A stretch of 64,000 nucleotides of DNA from Prosthecodimorpha hirschii (GCF_001305515.1 NZ_LJYW01000001.1:4820049-4884048), one strand, 5' to 3'. Positions 17,433 through 26,017 are shown, counted from the stretch's first letter. Translations and numbers: made by a program. Notes: generated from the letters alone by a model not told the origin.

Positions 17433-18320
17433 ATGGCACTGCCTTTCGATCAGCTCGACGGCGTCATCTGGTACGACGGCCACTTCGTGCCGTGGAAGGA
17501 CGCCAAGGTGCATGTGCTGACCCATGGTCTGCACTACGGCTCCTGCGTCTTCGAAGGGCAGCGCGCCTATGGCGGCGTGGTCTTCAAGCAGACCGAACAT
17601 CATGAGCGCCTGCACAACTCCGCCGAGATCCTGGGCTTCAAGCTGCCCTATTCGGTCGACGAGCTGAACCGGGCCTGCGAGGAACTGCTGGTCCGCATGG
17701 GCCTGGTCGACGCCTATGTGCGGCCGGTCGCCTGGCGCGGATCGGAGATGATGGGCGTGTCGGCCCAGTCCAACACGATCCATGTCGCCATCGCGGCCTG
17801 GCAGTGGCCGAGCTACTTCAAGCCGGAAGAACGCGCCCGCGGCATCCGCCTGGACATCGCCGAGTACCGCCGCCCCGACCCGGCCACCGCGCCGTCGAAA
17901 TCCAAGGCCGCCGGCCTCTACATGATCTGCACGATCTCCAAGCATGCGGCCGAGAACAAGGGCTATGCCGACGCGCTGATGTGGGACTACGAGGGCTACG
18001 TGGCCGAGGCCACCGGCGCCAACGTGTTCTTCGTCCAGAACGGCAAGCTGCACACCCCGCTCGCCGACCGCTTCCTCAACGGCATCACCCGGCAGACCGT
18101 GCTCGATCTCGCCCGCCGCCGCGGCATCGAGGTGATCGAGCGCCGCATCAAGCCGGAGGAACTGTCCGGCTTCACCGAGTGCTTCCTGACCGGCACGGCC
18201 GCGGAAGTCACCCCGGTGTCCGAGGTCGGCCCCTACACCTTCAAGCCCGGCGAGATCACGCTCGGCCTGATGAACGACTATTTCGCCGAGGTCCAGCCGA
18301 AGCGCGCCGCCGCCGAGTGA
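17433..18320 (+). CDS. ilvE: Branched-chain amino acid aminotransferase
   Basis: IlvE is the PLP-dependent enzyme that interconverts Val, Leu and Ile with their 2-oxo acids. The product is 295 aa, slightly shorter than the E. coli protein. The fold-type IV aminotransferase signatures are visible: THGLHYGSCVFEG near the N-terminus, the PLP lysine in SKSKAAGLYM (Lys158), EATGANVFF, GITRQTVLDLARRRGIE and ECFLTGTAAEVTPV. The ATG at 17433 is preceded by GGAG; the long open frame upstream is not homologous. The gene is divergent from the MarR/response-regulator/kinase group. Confidence 0.95.
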   Translation: MALPFDQLDGVIWYDGHFVPWKDAKVHVLTHGLHYGSCVFEGQRAYGGVVFKQTEHHERLHNSAEILGFKLPYSVDELNRACEELLVRMGLVDAYVRPVAWRGSEMMGVSAQSNTIHVAIAAWQWPSYFKPEERARGIRLDIAEYRRPDPATAPSKSKAAGLYMICTISKHAAENKGYADALMWDYEGYVAEATGANVFFVQNGKLHTPLADRFLNGITRQTVLDLARRRGIEVIERRIKPEELSGFTECFLTGTAAEVTPVSEVGPYTFKPGEITLGLMNDYFAEVQPKRAAAE

Positions 18321-18361
18321 CGGCGGGGCGGTAACGAGGTCGACGGCGGAGGTGGCGTCAG

Positions 18362-18661
18362 ATGGTGCCGCCTCCGCCGGGATTTGAATGGGATCCCGAG
18401 AAAGCCCGGATCAATCCGGCCAAGCACGGGATCTCTTTTGATCTGGCTGTCACGATCTTTGATGGTTGGGTTTTCGGTTTCGAAGATGACCGCTCCGACT
18501 AAAACGATGTTCGCGTGGCGGCCTATGGGCTGTGTCGCGGCTTCGAAATCATGGTAGTCTAAGGATAGCCTAGCGGCAGGCGTCGTTTGATCTTGGCGCG
18601 GCGGGCGGCCAAATATGAACGAAACCAATATTGGGAAGCCTATCGGGACGCTCACCGATGA
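18362..18661 (+). pseudogene. Decayed BrnT-type ribonuclease toxin
   Basis: Read in one frame from the ATG at 18362, the sequence gives a BrnT-like protein of 99 codons broken by three in-frame stops (TAA 18500, TAA 18560, TAG 18566). Segment 1 has FEWDPEKARINPAKHGISF, the typical BrnT start; segment 2 reads NDVRVAAYGLCRGFE; segment 3 has RRLILARRAAKYERNQYW, the usual ISARRA-type C-terminus. No frame change is needed, so the lesions are point mutations. The 3' end overlaps the start of the BrnA-like antitoxin gene, the usual brnTA arrangement. The base composition is lower in GC than the flanks, which suggests transfer. Confidence 0.8.
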
Positions 18662-18899
18662 GGCGTGGGATCGATTTCGAGATCTCTCGGATGAGGACAT
18701 TCGGGCTGCGATCGCGAATGATCCCGATACCTACGAGCCGTCTCCGGAGAGGCTGGACAAGGCCCGTCGACAGGTCGCGAAGACCGTGACCGTGCATCTC
18801 GATCGCGCTCTGGTCGAACGTTTGGGGGCCGGCCCGGATCTCGACAGTCGGATCAATAGCATTTTGCGCGAAGCGCTCGATCGGCACAACGCCGCCTGA
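18615..18899 (+). CDS. BrnA-like antitoxin
   Basis: The product is 94 aa. DLSDEDIRAAIANDPDTYE in the first half and VTVHLDRALVERLGAG plus RINSILREALD at the C-terminus match BrnA antitoxins, whose C-terminal ribbon-helix-helix binds DNA and represses the operon. Its start overlaps the last 47 bases of the broken brnT. The antitoxin frame is intact, so it survives as an orphan. It could still act as a DNA-binding repressor. The following gene is convergent and ends 2 bases after this stop. Confidence 0.78.
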   Translation: MNETNIGKPIGTLTDEAWDRFRDLSDEDIRAAIANDPDTYEPSPERLDKARRQVAKTVTVHLDRALVERLGAGPDLDSRINSILREALDRHNAA

Positions 18900-18901
18900 G
18901 C

Positions 18902-19210
18902 CTACGAACGGGCCTTGGCGCGGCCGATCTTGGCGCCCAGCACGAAGCCGGCGATCAGGCCGAGCGGGGCGAAGTAGAGGAAGGGCACGTAGGCGCAGAA
19001 GCCTTCGAAGCAGCTCGTGCCCATCATGGCGGTGAAGCCGAAGCCGGCCAGCGTGAAGACGAACCCGCCGATCACCATGAACAGAATGCCATAACCGAGC
19101 GCGGCGCGGATTTCGCGCAGGCTCTCGACGGTCACGGGCGGACGCGTCCGCGCCGGTTCTGGCGGTGCCGTGTGCCCGGTGGCGGTCGCATGGGTGTCTT
19201 CGTCGGTCAC
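18902..19210 (-). CDS. Small membrane protein downstream of moaE
   Basis: The product is 102 aa from a GTG at 19210 that overlaps the moaE stop (GTGA), which supports translational coupling and this start. Residues 1-35 are hydrophilic and Pro/Thr-rich; two hydrophobic segments follow (about 40-62 and 70-92), the loop between them containing two cysteines (MMGTSCFEGFCAY). The C-terminus is basic (GRAKARS). No family recognised. The gene ends the uvrC to moaE minus-strand run. Confidence 0.65.
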   Translation of the reverse strand: MTDEDTHATATGHTAPPEPARTRPPVTVESLREIRAALGYGILFMVIGGFVFTLAGFGFTAMMGTSCFEGFCAYVPFLYFAPLGLIAGFVLGAKIGRAKARS

Positions 19211-19683
19211 GCGTCGTTCCCGCCCCAGCGCGCCGCAGCGGCGTCGTCGGTCTCGCGGGCATCGACCCAGCCGCCCTCGCGGCCGTCGGCATGATGCTCC
19301 TTCTTCCAGAAGGGGGCGCGGGTCTTCAGGAAATCCATCAGGAAGGCGGCGGCCTCGAAAGCGGCTTGCCGGTGCGACGAGGTGGCGACGACCAGCACGA
19401 TCGGCGCGCCGGGCGCGATCTTGCCGTGGCGATGGATCGCGGCCAGCCCGAGCACCGGCCAGCGTGCGGCCGCGGCCTCGGCGACCCGCCGGATCTCGGC
19501 CTCGGCCATGCCCGGATAATGCTCGAGTTCCAGCGCCGCGAGGCTGCCGCCCTCGGAGCGGCACAAGCCCTGGAAGGTGACGACCGCCCCGACATCGGTG
19601 CGCCCGGCCGTCAATGAGGCGACCTCCGCCTCCGAATCGAACGGCTCGGCCTGGACGCGGATGGTGATCGGGATCGCCGTCAT
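19207..19683 (-). CDS. moaE: Molybdopterin synthase catalytic subunit
   Basis: MoaE with thiocarboxylated MoaD inserts two sulfurs into precursor Z to make molybdopterin. The product is 158 aa. Visible family blocks are VGAVVTFQGLCRSEGG, LELEHYPGMAEAEIRR, HRHGKIAPGAPIVLV and TSSHRQAAFEAAAFLMDFLK, with the lysine-containing WKKEHHADG close to the active site. It starts 7 bases after the moaD stop. The next gene's GTG overlaps its stop. MoaD and MoaE in one operon fit their function as one enzyme. Confidence 0.95.
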   Translation of the reverse strand: MTAIPITIRVQAEPFDSEAEVASLTAGRTDVGAVVTFQGLCRSEGGSLAALELEHYPGMAEAEIRRVAEAAAARWPVLGLAAIHRHGKIAPGAPIVLVVATSSHRQAAFEAAAFLMDFLKTRAPFWKKEHHADGREGGWVDARETDDAAAARWGGNDA

Positions 19684-19690
19684 CGCCGCC

Positions 19691-19942
19691 TCAGCCGCCG
19701 GTCATGGGGGGGAACAGCGCGATCTCGCGCGCCTCGGCGATGGTCTCGTCCTGGCGGATATGCATCTGATCCATGGCCAGCCGGATCACGTCCGGGCGTT
19801 CGAGCGCATGGTCGTATTCCTCGCCGCGGGTCTTCAGCCAGGCCAGCAGGTCGGCCCCGGTCCTGACATGCGCCGGCAGGTCCACGGTCTCCTCGGTCTT
19901 GCCGATCCGCTCGCGCACCCAGGCGAAATAGAGAAGCCGCAA
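19691..19942 (-). CDS. moaD: Molybdopterin synthase sulfur carrier subunit
   Basis: The product is 83 aa with the beta-grasp fold of ubiquitin-like carriers. It ends in FPPMTGG, whose C-terminal Gly-Gly is adenylated and thiocarboxylated before sulfur transfer in MoaE. The N-terminus MRLLYFAWVRERIGKTEE is typical. It starts 3 bases after the pgsA stop and is followed by moaE, so the three are very likely one transcript. Confidence 0.95.
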   Translation of the reverse strand: MRLLYFAWVRERIGKTEETVDLPAHVRTGADLLAWLKTRGEEYDHALERPDVIRLAMDQMHIRQDETIAEAREIALFPPMTGG

Positions 19943-19945
19943 GGC

Positions 19946-20518
19946 TCAGTCCTCGATCAGATGGCCGATCCCGGCCCGGAAGTAGTCGTAGCCGGTATAA
20001 AGCGTGAGGATGGCGGCAATCCAGAGCAGGACGATGCCGATTTCGACCGTATAGGGCAGGATGCGCTCGCCGGCGGAGCCGACGATCAGGAAGCCGATCG
20101 CGACCAGCTGGGCGGTGGTCTTCCATTTGGCGAGCCGGGTGACCGGCACGCTGACCCTGAGTTCGGCCAGGAATTCGCGCAGGCCCGAAACCAGGATCTC
20201 CCGGCACAGGATGATCACCGCCGCAATCACGGTCCAGCCGGCGATGGTCCCGTCGTCGGTCAGGATCAGCAGGCAGGAGGCGACCAGAAGCTTGTCGGCG
20301 ATCGGGTCGAGCATGCGGCCGAGGGCGGATTGCTGCTGCCAGGCGCGGGCCAGATAGCCGTCGAAGAAATCGGTGATGGCCGCCGCCGCATAGATGGCGA
20401 AGGCGACCCAGCGCGACGTGAATGTCGGCAGCTCGGGAAGGGTGAAGCAGGCCACGACCACCGGAACGGCAGCGATTCGCCCAAAGGTCAGGATATTGGG
20501 CAGGTTCCACGCCGACAT
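19946..20518 (-). CDS. pgsA: CDP-diacylglycerol--glycerol-3-phosphate 3-phosphatidyltransferase
   Basis: PgsA makes phosphatidylglycerophosphate, the committed step to phosphatidylglycerol and cardiolipin, at the inner membrane. The product is 190 aa with several hydrophobic helices. The CDP-alcohol phosphotransferase signature is visible around ITDFFDGYLARAW and GRMLDPIADKLL. The start MSAWNLPNILTFGRI at 20518 matches family N-termini and follows a GGAG. In many Hyphomicrobiales uvrC lies directly upstream; here a three-gene cassette separates them. The product of this gene, phosphatidylglycerol, is also the substrate of Lgt. Confidence 0.94.
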   Translation of the reverse strand: MSAWNLPNILTFGRIAAVPVVVACFTLPELPTFTSRWVAFAIYAAAAITDFFDGYLARAWQQQSALGRMLDPIADKLLVASCLLILTDDGTIAGWTVIAAVIILCREILVSGLREFLAELRVSVPVTRLAKWKTTAQLVAIGFLIVGSAGERILPYTVEIGIVLLWIAAILTLYTGYDYFRAGIGHLIED

Positions 20519-20628
20519 TCCCGCCGCTCTCCTGCTGTCGGGGCCTTCCGGCTCCGGGCCGGTCACCAGGGAGAGAACATGCCCCGAGCCTTCCCGTCAA
20601 CGCCGCCGTGCCGCGGGTCGGCCCGGCT

Positions 20629-21675
20629 TCAGGTCGAGTCGGAGCGGGGCGGCTTGCGCGCCGGCTTGGCCGCCAGCCCGATCCGGCGCGCCAGGCGCCG
20701 CCAGAACCGGACGAAGGGAGACGGCGCCGGCCCGCCGACGACCTTCGCCTTGCCCTTCTGGCCCGGATTCGCGCGCGGCCTTGCCGGCTCGGGCGCGGCC
20801 GGCGCAGGGTCGGGCGTGAAGTGCAGGAGCTCGGCCAGCAGGTCGGCAAGCGTGCCGTCGCGCCACATCGCGGACAACGGATTGTGTTCGGCGGCCTCCG
20901 GGATCGGCCGCAGCCGCGCGCCGAAATGCTCGCCGAGCCAGTGGGCGACCTTCGAATCGGTGCGGTTCAAGGCGCTGTAGACCGCGAGCGTCGACGGGGC
21001 CCGGCCGGCCATGCAGGCGCAGAGCGGGTCGAAGGCTTCGGTCGGCCGCCCGACCTTGAGCCGGTTGATGTGCCACGGGGTCGCGGCCGAGATCGCCACC
21101 ACCTCGTCGACGCCCCCCAGCAATCCGTAGCGGATGGCCGGCAGCCCGCCCATCGACGTCCCGATCGCCACATGCCGGCGATAGCGCTCCGGCCGGAGAT
21201 CGGCGTTCAGGCGCCGGACCATGGCCGGGAAGGTGTCGGCGTAGTCCACCGTCCCGGCGACAAAGTGATCGTGCCCGGGATCGTAGCAGATCACGAAATC
21301 GAACAGCCGCGCCGGCAGGGTCTGCAGCAGCACCAAGTTCGGCAGCATCAGCCGCGGCTTGAGGCCCGTGAAGGCGACCAGGAGGGTCTTCCGGTCGTCC
21401 GGGACCGAGGGATCGGTGAATTTCAGGACGTGAGGAGCGAGCTCGCGCCGGATATAGGGCTGCACGGCCTGGGCGGCGACGTGCTTGGTCACCTGGCGAT
21501 TGCGGTAGTGCGGCAGCACCTCCGGCAGGGTTTCGGCCAGCAGATCGCCGAGCGCGCGATATTCGAGCGGCGTGAGGACATCGTCCGCCTCCGCGAAGCG
21601 CACGGTCAATTCCGATGGCGTCCGGGCCGCCCTGAAGCGCTCGACATGGGCGGCAAGGGCGAAGGCGCCGGTCAC
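20629..21675 (-). CDS. Alpha/beta hydrolase-like protein of the P450/ACP cassette
   Basis: The product is 348 aa from a GTG at 21675 that overlaps the acyl carrier protein stop (GTGA). Residues 1-90 are helical and unrecognised. From about residue 96 (RKTLLVAFTGLKPRL) an alpha/beta hydrolase-type core begins, with a nucleophile elbow GTSMGG (Ser174) and a possible catalytic His in AAEHNPLSAM. The last ~50 residues are basic and Pro/Ala-rich. With an ACP directly upstream, an acyl-ACP thioesterase or acyltransferase role is the simplest inference; no substrate can be read from the sequence. The gene lies 110 bases before pgsA, so read-through is possible. Confidence 0.7.
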   Translation of the reverse strand: MTGAFALAAHVERFRAARTPSELTVRFAEADDVLTPLEYRALGDLLAETLPEVLPHYRNRQVTKHVAAQAVQPYIRRELAPHVLKFTDPSVPDDRKTLLVAFTGLKPRLMLPNLVLLQTLPARLFDFVICYDPGHDHFVAGTVDYADTFPAMVRRLNADLRPERYRRHVAIGTSMGGLPAIRYGLLGGVDEVVAISAATPWHINRLKVGRPTEAFDPLCACMAGRAPSTLAVYSALNRTDSKVAHWLGEHFGARLRPIPEAAEHNPLSAMWRDGTLADLLAELLHFTPDPAPAAPEPARPRANPGQKGKAKVVGGPAPSPFVRFWRRLARRIGLAAKPARKPPRSDST

Positions 21676-21938
21676 TTTGCCTCGATACGGCCTGCGACAT
21701 GGGCGACGAAGGCCGACAGGGTATCGAGCCGGCCAAGCACGGCCGGATCGAGTTCGAGCCCCGTTGCGGTCTCGATCTCCATGCACCATTCGATCCCGGT
21801 CAGGCTGTCGAGCCCGAGTTCGGACAGCGCCACGTTGCCGGCGGGGTCGTTCAGCCGCGCCGACAACTCGCTGTTGTCGAACGTACCCATCGCCTTCTGG
21901 AGGGCATCGACCACGATGCGCCGGGTTTCGATGGTCAT
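21672..21938 (-). CDS. Acyl carrier protein
   Basis: The product is 88 aa with the phosphopantetheine attachment motif ELGLDSLTGIEW (Ser45). The helix before it is longer than in fatty-acid-synthase ACP, and the sequence is closer to dedicated carrier proteins of secondary pathways than to AcpP. Its ATG overlaps the stop of the P450-like gene (ATGA) and its stop overlaps the hydrolase GTG, so all three are translationally coupled. The carrier presumably holds the acyl or aminoacyl substrate for the P450 and the hydrolase. No ligase or ketosynthase gene is present in the window to load it. Confidence 0.88.
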   Translation of the reverse strand: MTIETRRIVVDALQKAMGTFDNSELSARLNDPAGNVALSELGLDSLTGIEWCMEIETATGLELDPAVLGRLDTLSAFVAHVAGRIEAK

Positions 21939-22942
21939 AGGTCGATCCTTGCGAGAAAGCGAATGGGATAGGCGAAGACTTCGTCGTCGCGCAAAGCGTA
22001 GTCGACGATCTCCACCCGGGTCGTGGTCTCGGCGAAGACCCGCCCGATGCCGCGCCAGATGTCGAGGGACAGCGGCCGGCCGAGGCAGGTATGGGCGCCG
22101 ACGCCGAAAATCTTGGCCCGATCACGGGCTTCGCCGGTCTGCGTGAAGGGGGCGAGGAAGACACGGAATTTCTCGCCGACCGCGAAGGTCCGGCCGGCGA
22201 TCTCGACCGGCTCGACGACGAAGCGTTCCGTATAGGGAACGCCGGTGTCCGGCATCATCTCCGGAAAGGCGATCGCCGCCAACGGAACCGGACCGGCGTC
22301 CTTCAGCAGGGCGTAGAGGCTGGTGCCGAGCGTGCCGGTCAGGGCGTCGCGCCCGAGAATCAGCAGCGCCATGGTCCGACCGACATCGTCGCTGCCGGGA
22401 TCCTGGCCGAGCATCTCGGCGATATGCTGGCGCAGGCGGCCCATTTCGGCCTCCATGCGCCGCCGCCGCGCCATGCCGACGCCGCGCCCGAAGATCTGCG
22501 ATGCGGTCGGGGCCTGATCGGCGCCGATGTCGTCGAGACCGGTCACCAGCGACAGAAGGTCGACCACGAAGGGCTCGACGACGGCCTGCATCAGGTCGAT
22601 CGTGCCCGGCTGCTTCAGCGCGCTGAAATGGCGGGCGACCAGGGCCGGTGCGGCGGCATCGATCGATCCGCGGCGCGTGGCGAGATGACCGGCGATGCCG
22701 CGCCGGGCCTTGGCGTGTTCGGCGGCGTGCAGGCAGAGCGGGATATGCGCGTAGGCGAAGCGCAGGTTGTCGAAGGCGACGCCGAAATGCTCGCCGAGCA
22801 TGCGGTAGAGTTCGCCGTAGGGCGGCGCCGACAGGCCGGGATGGGCGAGCACGGTCTCCGCCAGCCCGGCGGATTCGACCATCCAGGCCTGGAGGCCGTC
22901 GTCCCAGCGCAACCCACATTCCACTTCCGCGATACTACCCAT
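21935..22942 (-). CDS. Cytochrome P450-like protein, short and non-canonical
   Basis: The product is 335 aa, against about 400 for bacterial P450s. The haem-binding loop FGVGAHTCLGRPLS keeps the proximal Cys. A helix-C-like LHAAEHAKARRGIAGHL is present. The I-helix segment reads LILGRDALTG, where the acidic residue stays but the usual Thr pair does not. The K-helix ExxR appears as PEMMP: the Glu remains, the Arg is lost. The stretch between beta-1 and the haem loop is about 15 residues shorter than usual. The ATG at 22942 follows GAGAGGGAG. The gene begins 95 bases after the uvrC stop and overlaps the ACP start. Confidence 0.82.
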   Translation of the reverse strand: MGSIAEVECGLRWDDGLQAWMVESAGLAETVLAHPGLSAPPYGELYRMLGEHFGVAFDNLRFAYAHIPLCLHAAEHAKARRGIAGHLATRRGSIDAAAPALVARHFSALKQPGTIDLMQAVVEPFVVDLLSLVTGLDDIGADQAPTASQIFGRGVGMARRRRMEAEMGRLRQHIAEMLGQDPGSDDVGRTMALLILGRDALTGTLGTSLYALLKDAGPVPLAAIAFPEMMPDTGVPYTERFVVEPVEIAGRTFAVGEKFRVFLAPFTQTGEARDRAKIFGVGAHTCLGRPLSLDIWRGIGRVFAETTTRVEIVDYALRDDEVFAYPIRFLARIDL

Positions 22943-23037
22943 GGCTCCCTCTCGCCGTCAGTTCCTTATTATCCGACCGGGAGCGGGATCGGAAGCGCCG
23001 CGCACCGTTCCGACAGCGTCCGGCGACCGGCCGCGGA

Positions 23038-24954
23038 TCAGGCATCCTCATGGAAATGATCGTGGATCGCCTCGGCGAGGCTTTCCGAAATGCCGTCGAC
23101 CTGCATCAGATCCTCCATGGCGGCCTTCGAGATCGCCTTGATGGTCCCGAAATGGCGCAGCAGCGCGCGCTTGCGGGTCGGGCCGACGCCGGGAATCTCG
23201 TCGAGCGCCGATTGGCCGATTGCCTTGGAGCGCTTCGCGCGATGCGTGCCGATGGCGAAGCGATGCGCCTCGTCGCGCAGCCGCTGCACGAAATAGAGCA
23301 CCGCGTCGCGCTCCGGCAGCATGAAGTCGGGCCGGCCGGGGACGAAGAAGCGCTCGCGTCCGGCATCCCGATCCGGCCCCTTGGCGATGCCGACCAGCGG
23401 TACGTCGTCCAGGATGCCGAGATCGGCGAGAACCTGGCGGGCGGCCTCCAGCTGGCCCTTGCCGCCGTCGACGAAGACCAGATCCGGCCAGGCCCCGAAG
23501 CCCTGCTCGTCGCGCGGCGCTTCGGCCTTGGCGCCCGCTTCGCGAACCAGCCGCCCGAAACGGCGCGTCAGCACCTCCCGCATCATGCCGTAGTCGTCGC
23601 CGGGCGTCAGCTCGGTCGAGCGGATGTTGAACTTGCGGTACTGGTTCTTCACGAAGCCGTCGGGGCCGGCCACGATCATGGCGCCGACCGCGTTGGTCCC
23701 CATGATGTGGCTGTTGTCGTAGACCTCGACCCGTTTGGGGGCCTCGGCGAGCCCGAAGGCCGTCCCCAGCCCGGCGAGCAGGCGGGCCTGGCTGGACGAT
23801 TCGGCCAGCCGGCGCCCGAGCGCCTCGCGGGCGTTGAGCAGAGCATGCTCGACCAGGTCCTTCTTCTCGCCGCGTTTCGGCACCGCGACCTCGACCCGCG
23901 CGCCGGCGCGTTCGCACAGAGCCTGTTCGAGCAGCTCGCGCTCCTCCAGATCGTGGCTGAGCAGGATCAATCTCGGCACGGGCTTGTCGTCGTAGAACTG
24001 GGCGACGAAGGATTCCAGGATCTCCGCCTCGGACAGCGACTTGTCGGCGCGCGGGAAATAGGCCCGGTTGCCCCAGTTCTGCCCGGTGCGGAAGAAGAAC
24101 ACCTGGATGCAGGTCTGCGCACCCTCGTGGTGGGCGGCGAAGACGTCCGCCTCCTCCACGGTCTGCGGATTGATACCCTGGTGCGACTGGACGTGGCTGA
24201 GCGCGGCCAGCCGATCGCGACAGACGGCGGCGCGCTCGAAATCGAGCGCCTCGGACGCCTGCTCCATGGCGGCCGCCAGATCCGCCTTCACGGCCTGGCT
24301 GCGTCCCGACAGGAAGGCCTTGGCTTCGGCGACCAGCTCGGCATAGCCGGCGGCATCGATCTCGCCGGTACAGGGGGCGGCGCAGCGCTTGATCTGGAAC
24401 AGCAGGCAGGGGCGGGTGCGGGTCTCGTAGACCGAATCCGAGCAGGTTCGAATCAGGAAGGCCTTCTGCAGGGCATTGATCGTGCGCCCGACCGCGCCGG
24501 CCGAGGCGAAGGGGCCGAAATAGCTGCCCTTGCGCTTGCGCGCGCCGCGATGCTTGACCAGCGACGGCGCCGCATGATCCTCGGCCACGAGGATATAGGG
24601 AAAGCTCTTGTCGTCGCGCAGAAGGACGTTGAACCGCGGCCGCAGCCGTTTGATCAGGTTGGCTTCCAGCAGAAGCGCCTCGGTTTCCGTCCGGGTCTGG
24701 ACGAATTCCATCGTCGACGTTTCGCGGATCATGCGCAGGATGCGCGCCGACAGGCCGGCGCCGCGGGCGTAGTTGGAGACGCGCTTCTTCAGGTTCCGCG
24801 CCTTGCCGACATAGAGCACGTCGCCCTTGCGGTCGATCATGCGATAGACGCCCGGCTCGTTGGGCAGGCGCTTGACCAGATCCGCGATCACCGCCGCCCC
24901 ATGGGGCGCGGTCGCCGGTTCGGTCGTCTCTGAGGGGACGGGCTCTTCGGTCAT
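23038..24954 (-). CDS. uvrC: UvrABC excinuclease subunit C
   Basis: UvrC makes the dual incisions in nucleotide excision repair. The product is 638 aa. The N-terminal GIY-YIG nuclease (about residues 30-105) has [19 protein letters not shown]. The UVR motif lies near residue 220-250 ([18 protein letters not shown]), the RNase H-like C-terminal nuclease shows [18 protein letters not shown] and FVDGGKGQ, and tandem helix-hairpin-helix motifs close the protein ([26 protein letters not shown]). The partner UvrB is encoded at 44533. The start at 24954 gives a short hydrophilic extension before the nuclease. Confidence 0.97.
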   Translation of the reverse strand: MTEEPVPSETTEPATAPHGAAVIADLVKRLPNEPGVYRMIDRKGDVLYVGKARNLKKRVSNYARGAGLSARILRMIRETSTMEFVQTRTETEALLLEANLIKRLRPRFNVLLRDDKSFPYILVAEDHAAPSLVKHRGARKRKGSYFGPFASAGAVGRTINALQKAFLIRTCSDSVYETRTRPCLLFQIKRCAAPCTGEIDAAGYAELVAEAKAFLSGRSQAVKADLAAAMEQASEALDFERAAVCRDRLAALSHVQSHQGINPQTVEEADVFAAHHEGAQTCIQVFFFRTGQNWGNRAYFPRADKSLSEAEILESFVAQFYDDKPVPRLILLSHDLEERELLEQALCERAGARVEVAVPKRGEKKDLVEHALLNAREALGRRLAESSSQARLLAGLGTAFGLAEAPKRVEVYDNSHIMGTNAVGAMIVAGPDGFVKNQYRKFNIRSTELTPGDDYGMMREVLTRRFGRLVREAGAKAEAPRDEQGFGAWPDLVFVDGGKGQLEAARQVLADLGILDDVPLVGIAKGPDRDAGRERFFVPGRPDFMLPERDAVLYFVQRLRDEAHRFAIGTHRAKRSKAIGQSALDEIPGVGPTRKRALLRHFGTIKAISKAAMEDLMQVDGISESLAEAIHDHFHEDA

Positions 24955-25408
24955 GGGCTTCTTGGTCGCGCCAGCCCGGATTCGGGCGGCGAGGGAGCGT
25001 CTGGTCGGCTCCTTCTATATGGCCCGTCCGCGGCTGCAAGACACGCCCGGCCCTGCGTCGGGCGCAGTTCCTTAACGGCGGAGCCGTGTTGGCGGACCTC
25101 ACATGATCGTGACTGGCTGTCAAATGTTGAGGAAATGTTATCAGAGCTCCTTTCTTCTGCCGCATTCGGTAACGAACGTGGCGAAGTCGTGACTAAGTCA
25201 GGAACCAAGTGACGACTTCACGGTTTGTTAGTCTCATGTGTGTCATGACCGTGATATGCCATCCCGAGACGCGAGGGAACTCGGCGGGGCGTATGGTTAA
25301 CGTGGGGTTAGCCACGCGCATCCATGGAGTTGTTGCAAATTTGCACTCGTGCCACGTCGCGGGCTGTGCCTATAGTCGCGACATCGAAATCTGGTGGGAG
25401 TACTGAAA
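24955..25408. promoter_or_regulatory. Divergent region between uvrC and the first porin gene
   Basis: This 454-bp region is less GC-rich than its surroundings from about 25090. It holds a perfect 12-bp palindrome TGCAAATTTGCA at 25334-25345, a CGTGG/CCACG hairpin near 25300-25316, and a TATAGT at 25371-25376 that could be the -10 of the porin promoter, with no convincing -35 at 17 bp. A GTGGGAG site lies just before the porin start. No gene seen. Confidence 0.45.
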
Positions 25409-26017
25409 ATGATGAAGTTTCGTCTGCTCGGCGCGGTGCTGGGTCTGGCCCTGACAGCCGGAGCCGCCTCTGCCGCGGACCTCTATCGCGCTCCGGCGCC
25501 GGTCGCCGTTCCGGTGGCCCCGACCCTGCTGCCGGCCTATATGTGGACCGGCGCCTATGTCGGTCTGCAGACCGGCTACGGCACGGGCGATGTCGGCAAG
25601 CTGAAGTCGGACCCGAACGGCTGGCTCGCCGGCGTTCATGCCGGTGCCAACTGGCAGATGAACATGCTGGTGGCCGGCATCGACGGCAGCTGGTCCTGGA
25701 GCAACATGAGCTCCAAGTCGGCCGACATCAATTGGACCGGTGACGTGCGCGGCCGCCTCGGCGTCGCGTTCGACCGCTTCCATGTGTTCGGCACCGCGGG
25801 CTTCGCTTTCGCCGACGTGGACGCCGGCGTGAAGAAGAAGAACAGCGGCCGCGTCGAGACCGGCTGGACCGCGGGTCTCGGTGCCGAATACGCGATCACC
25901 AACAACTGGATCGCCGGCGTCGAGTACAAGTATGCGGATTACGGCAAGATTGGTGGCAAGGGCGGCGCCGACCTGAGCACCAACGTGTTCCAGGTCCGTC
26001 TCAGCTACAAGTTCTGA
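25409..26017 (+). CDS. Omp25/Omp31-like small outer-membrane beta-barrel protein (copy 1)
   Basis: The product is 202 aa. A signal peptide ends in ASAADLY, the standard start of mature rhizobial small porins. The mature part begins with a Pro-rich linker, then WTGAYVGLQTGYG, amphipathic strands, an RGRLGVAFDRFHVFGTAGFA block, and finishes with VRLSYKF; the terminal Phe is the outer-membrane assembly signal. Such proteins are eight-stranded barrels anchored to peptidoglycan or lipid A in Hyphomicrobiales. The second of two ATGs (25412) is equally possible. A strong terminator follows. It is the smallest of four paralogues in 7 kb. Confidence 0.9.
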   Translation: MMKFRLLGAVLGLALTAGAASAADLYRAPAPVAVPVAPTLLPAYMWTGAYVGLQTGYGTGDVGKLKSDPNGWLAGVHAGANWQMNMLVAGIDGSWSWSNMSSKSADINWTGDVRGRLGVAFDRFHVFGTAGFAFADVDAGVKKKNSGRVETGWTAGLGAEYAITNNWIAGVEYKYADYGKIGGKGGADLSTNVFQVRLSYKF

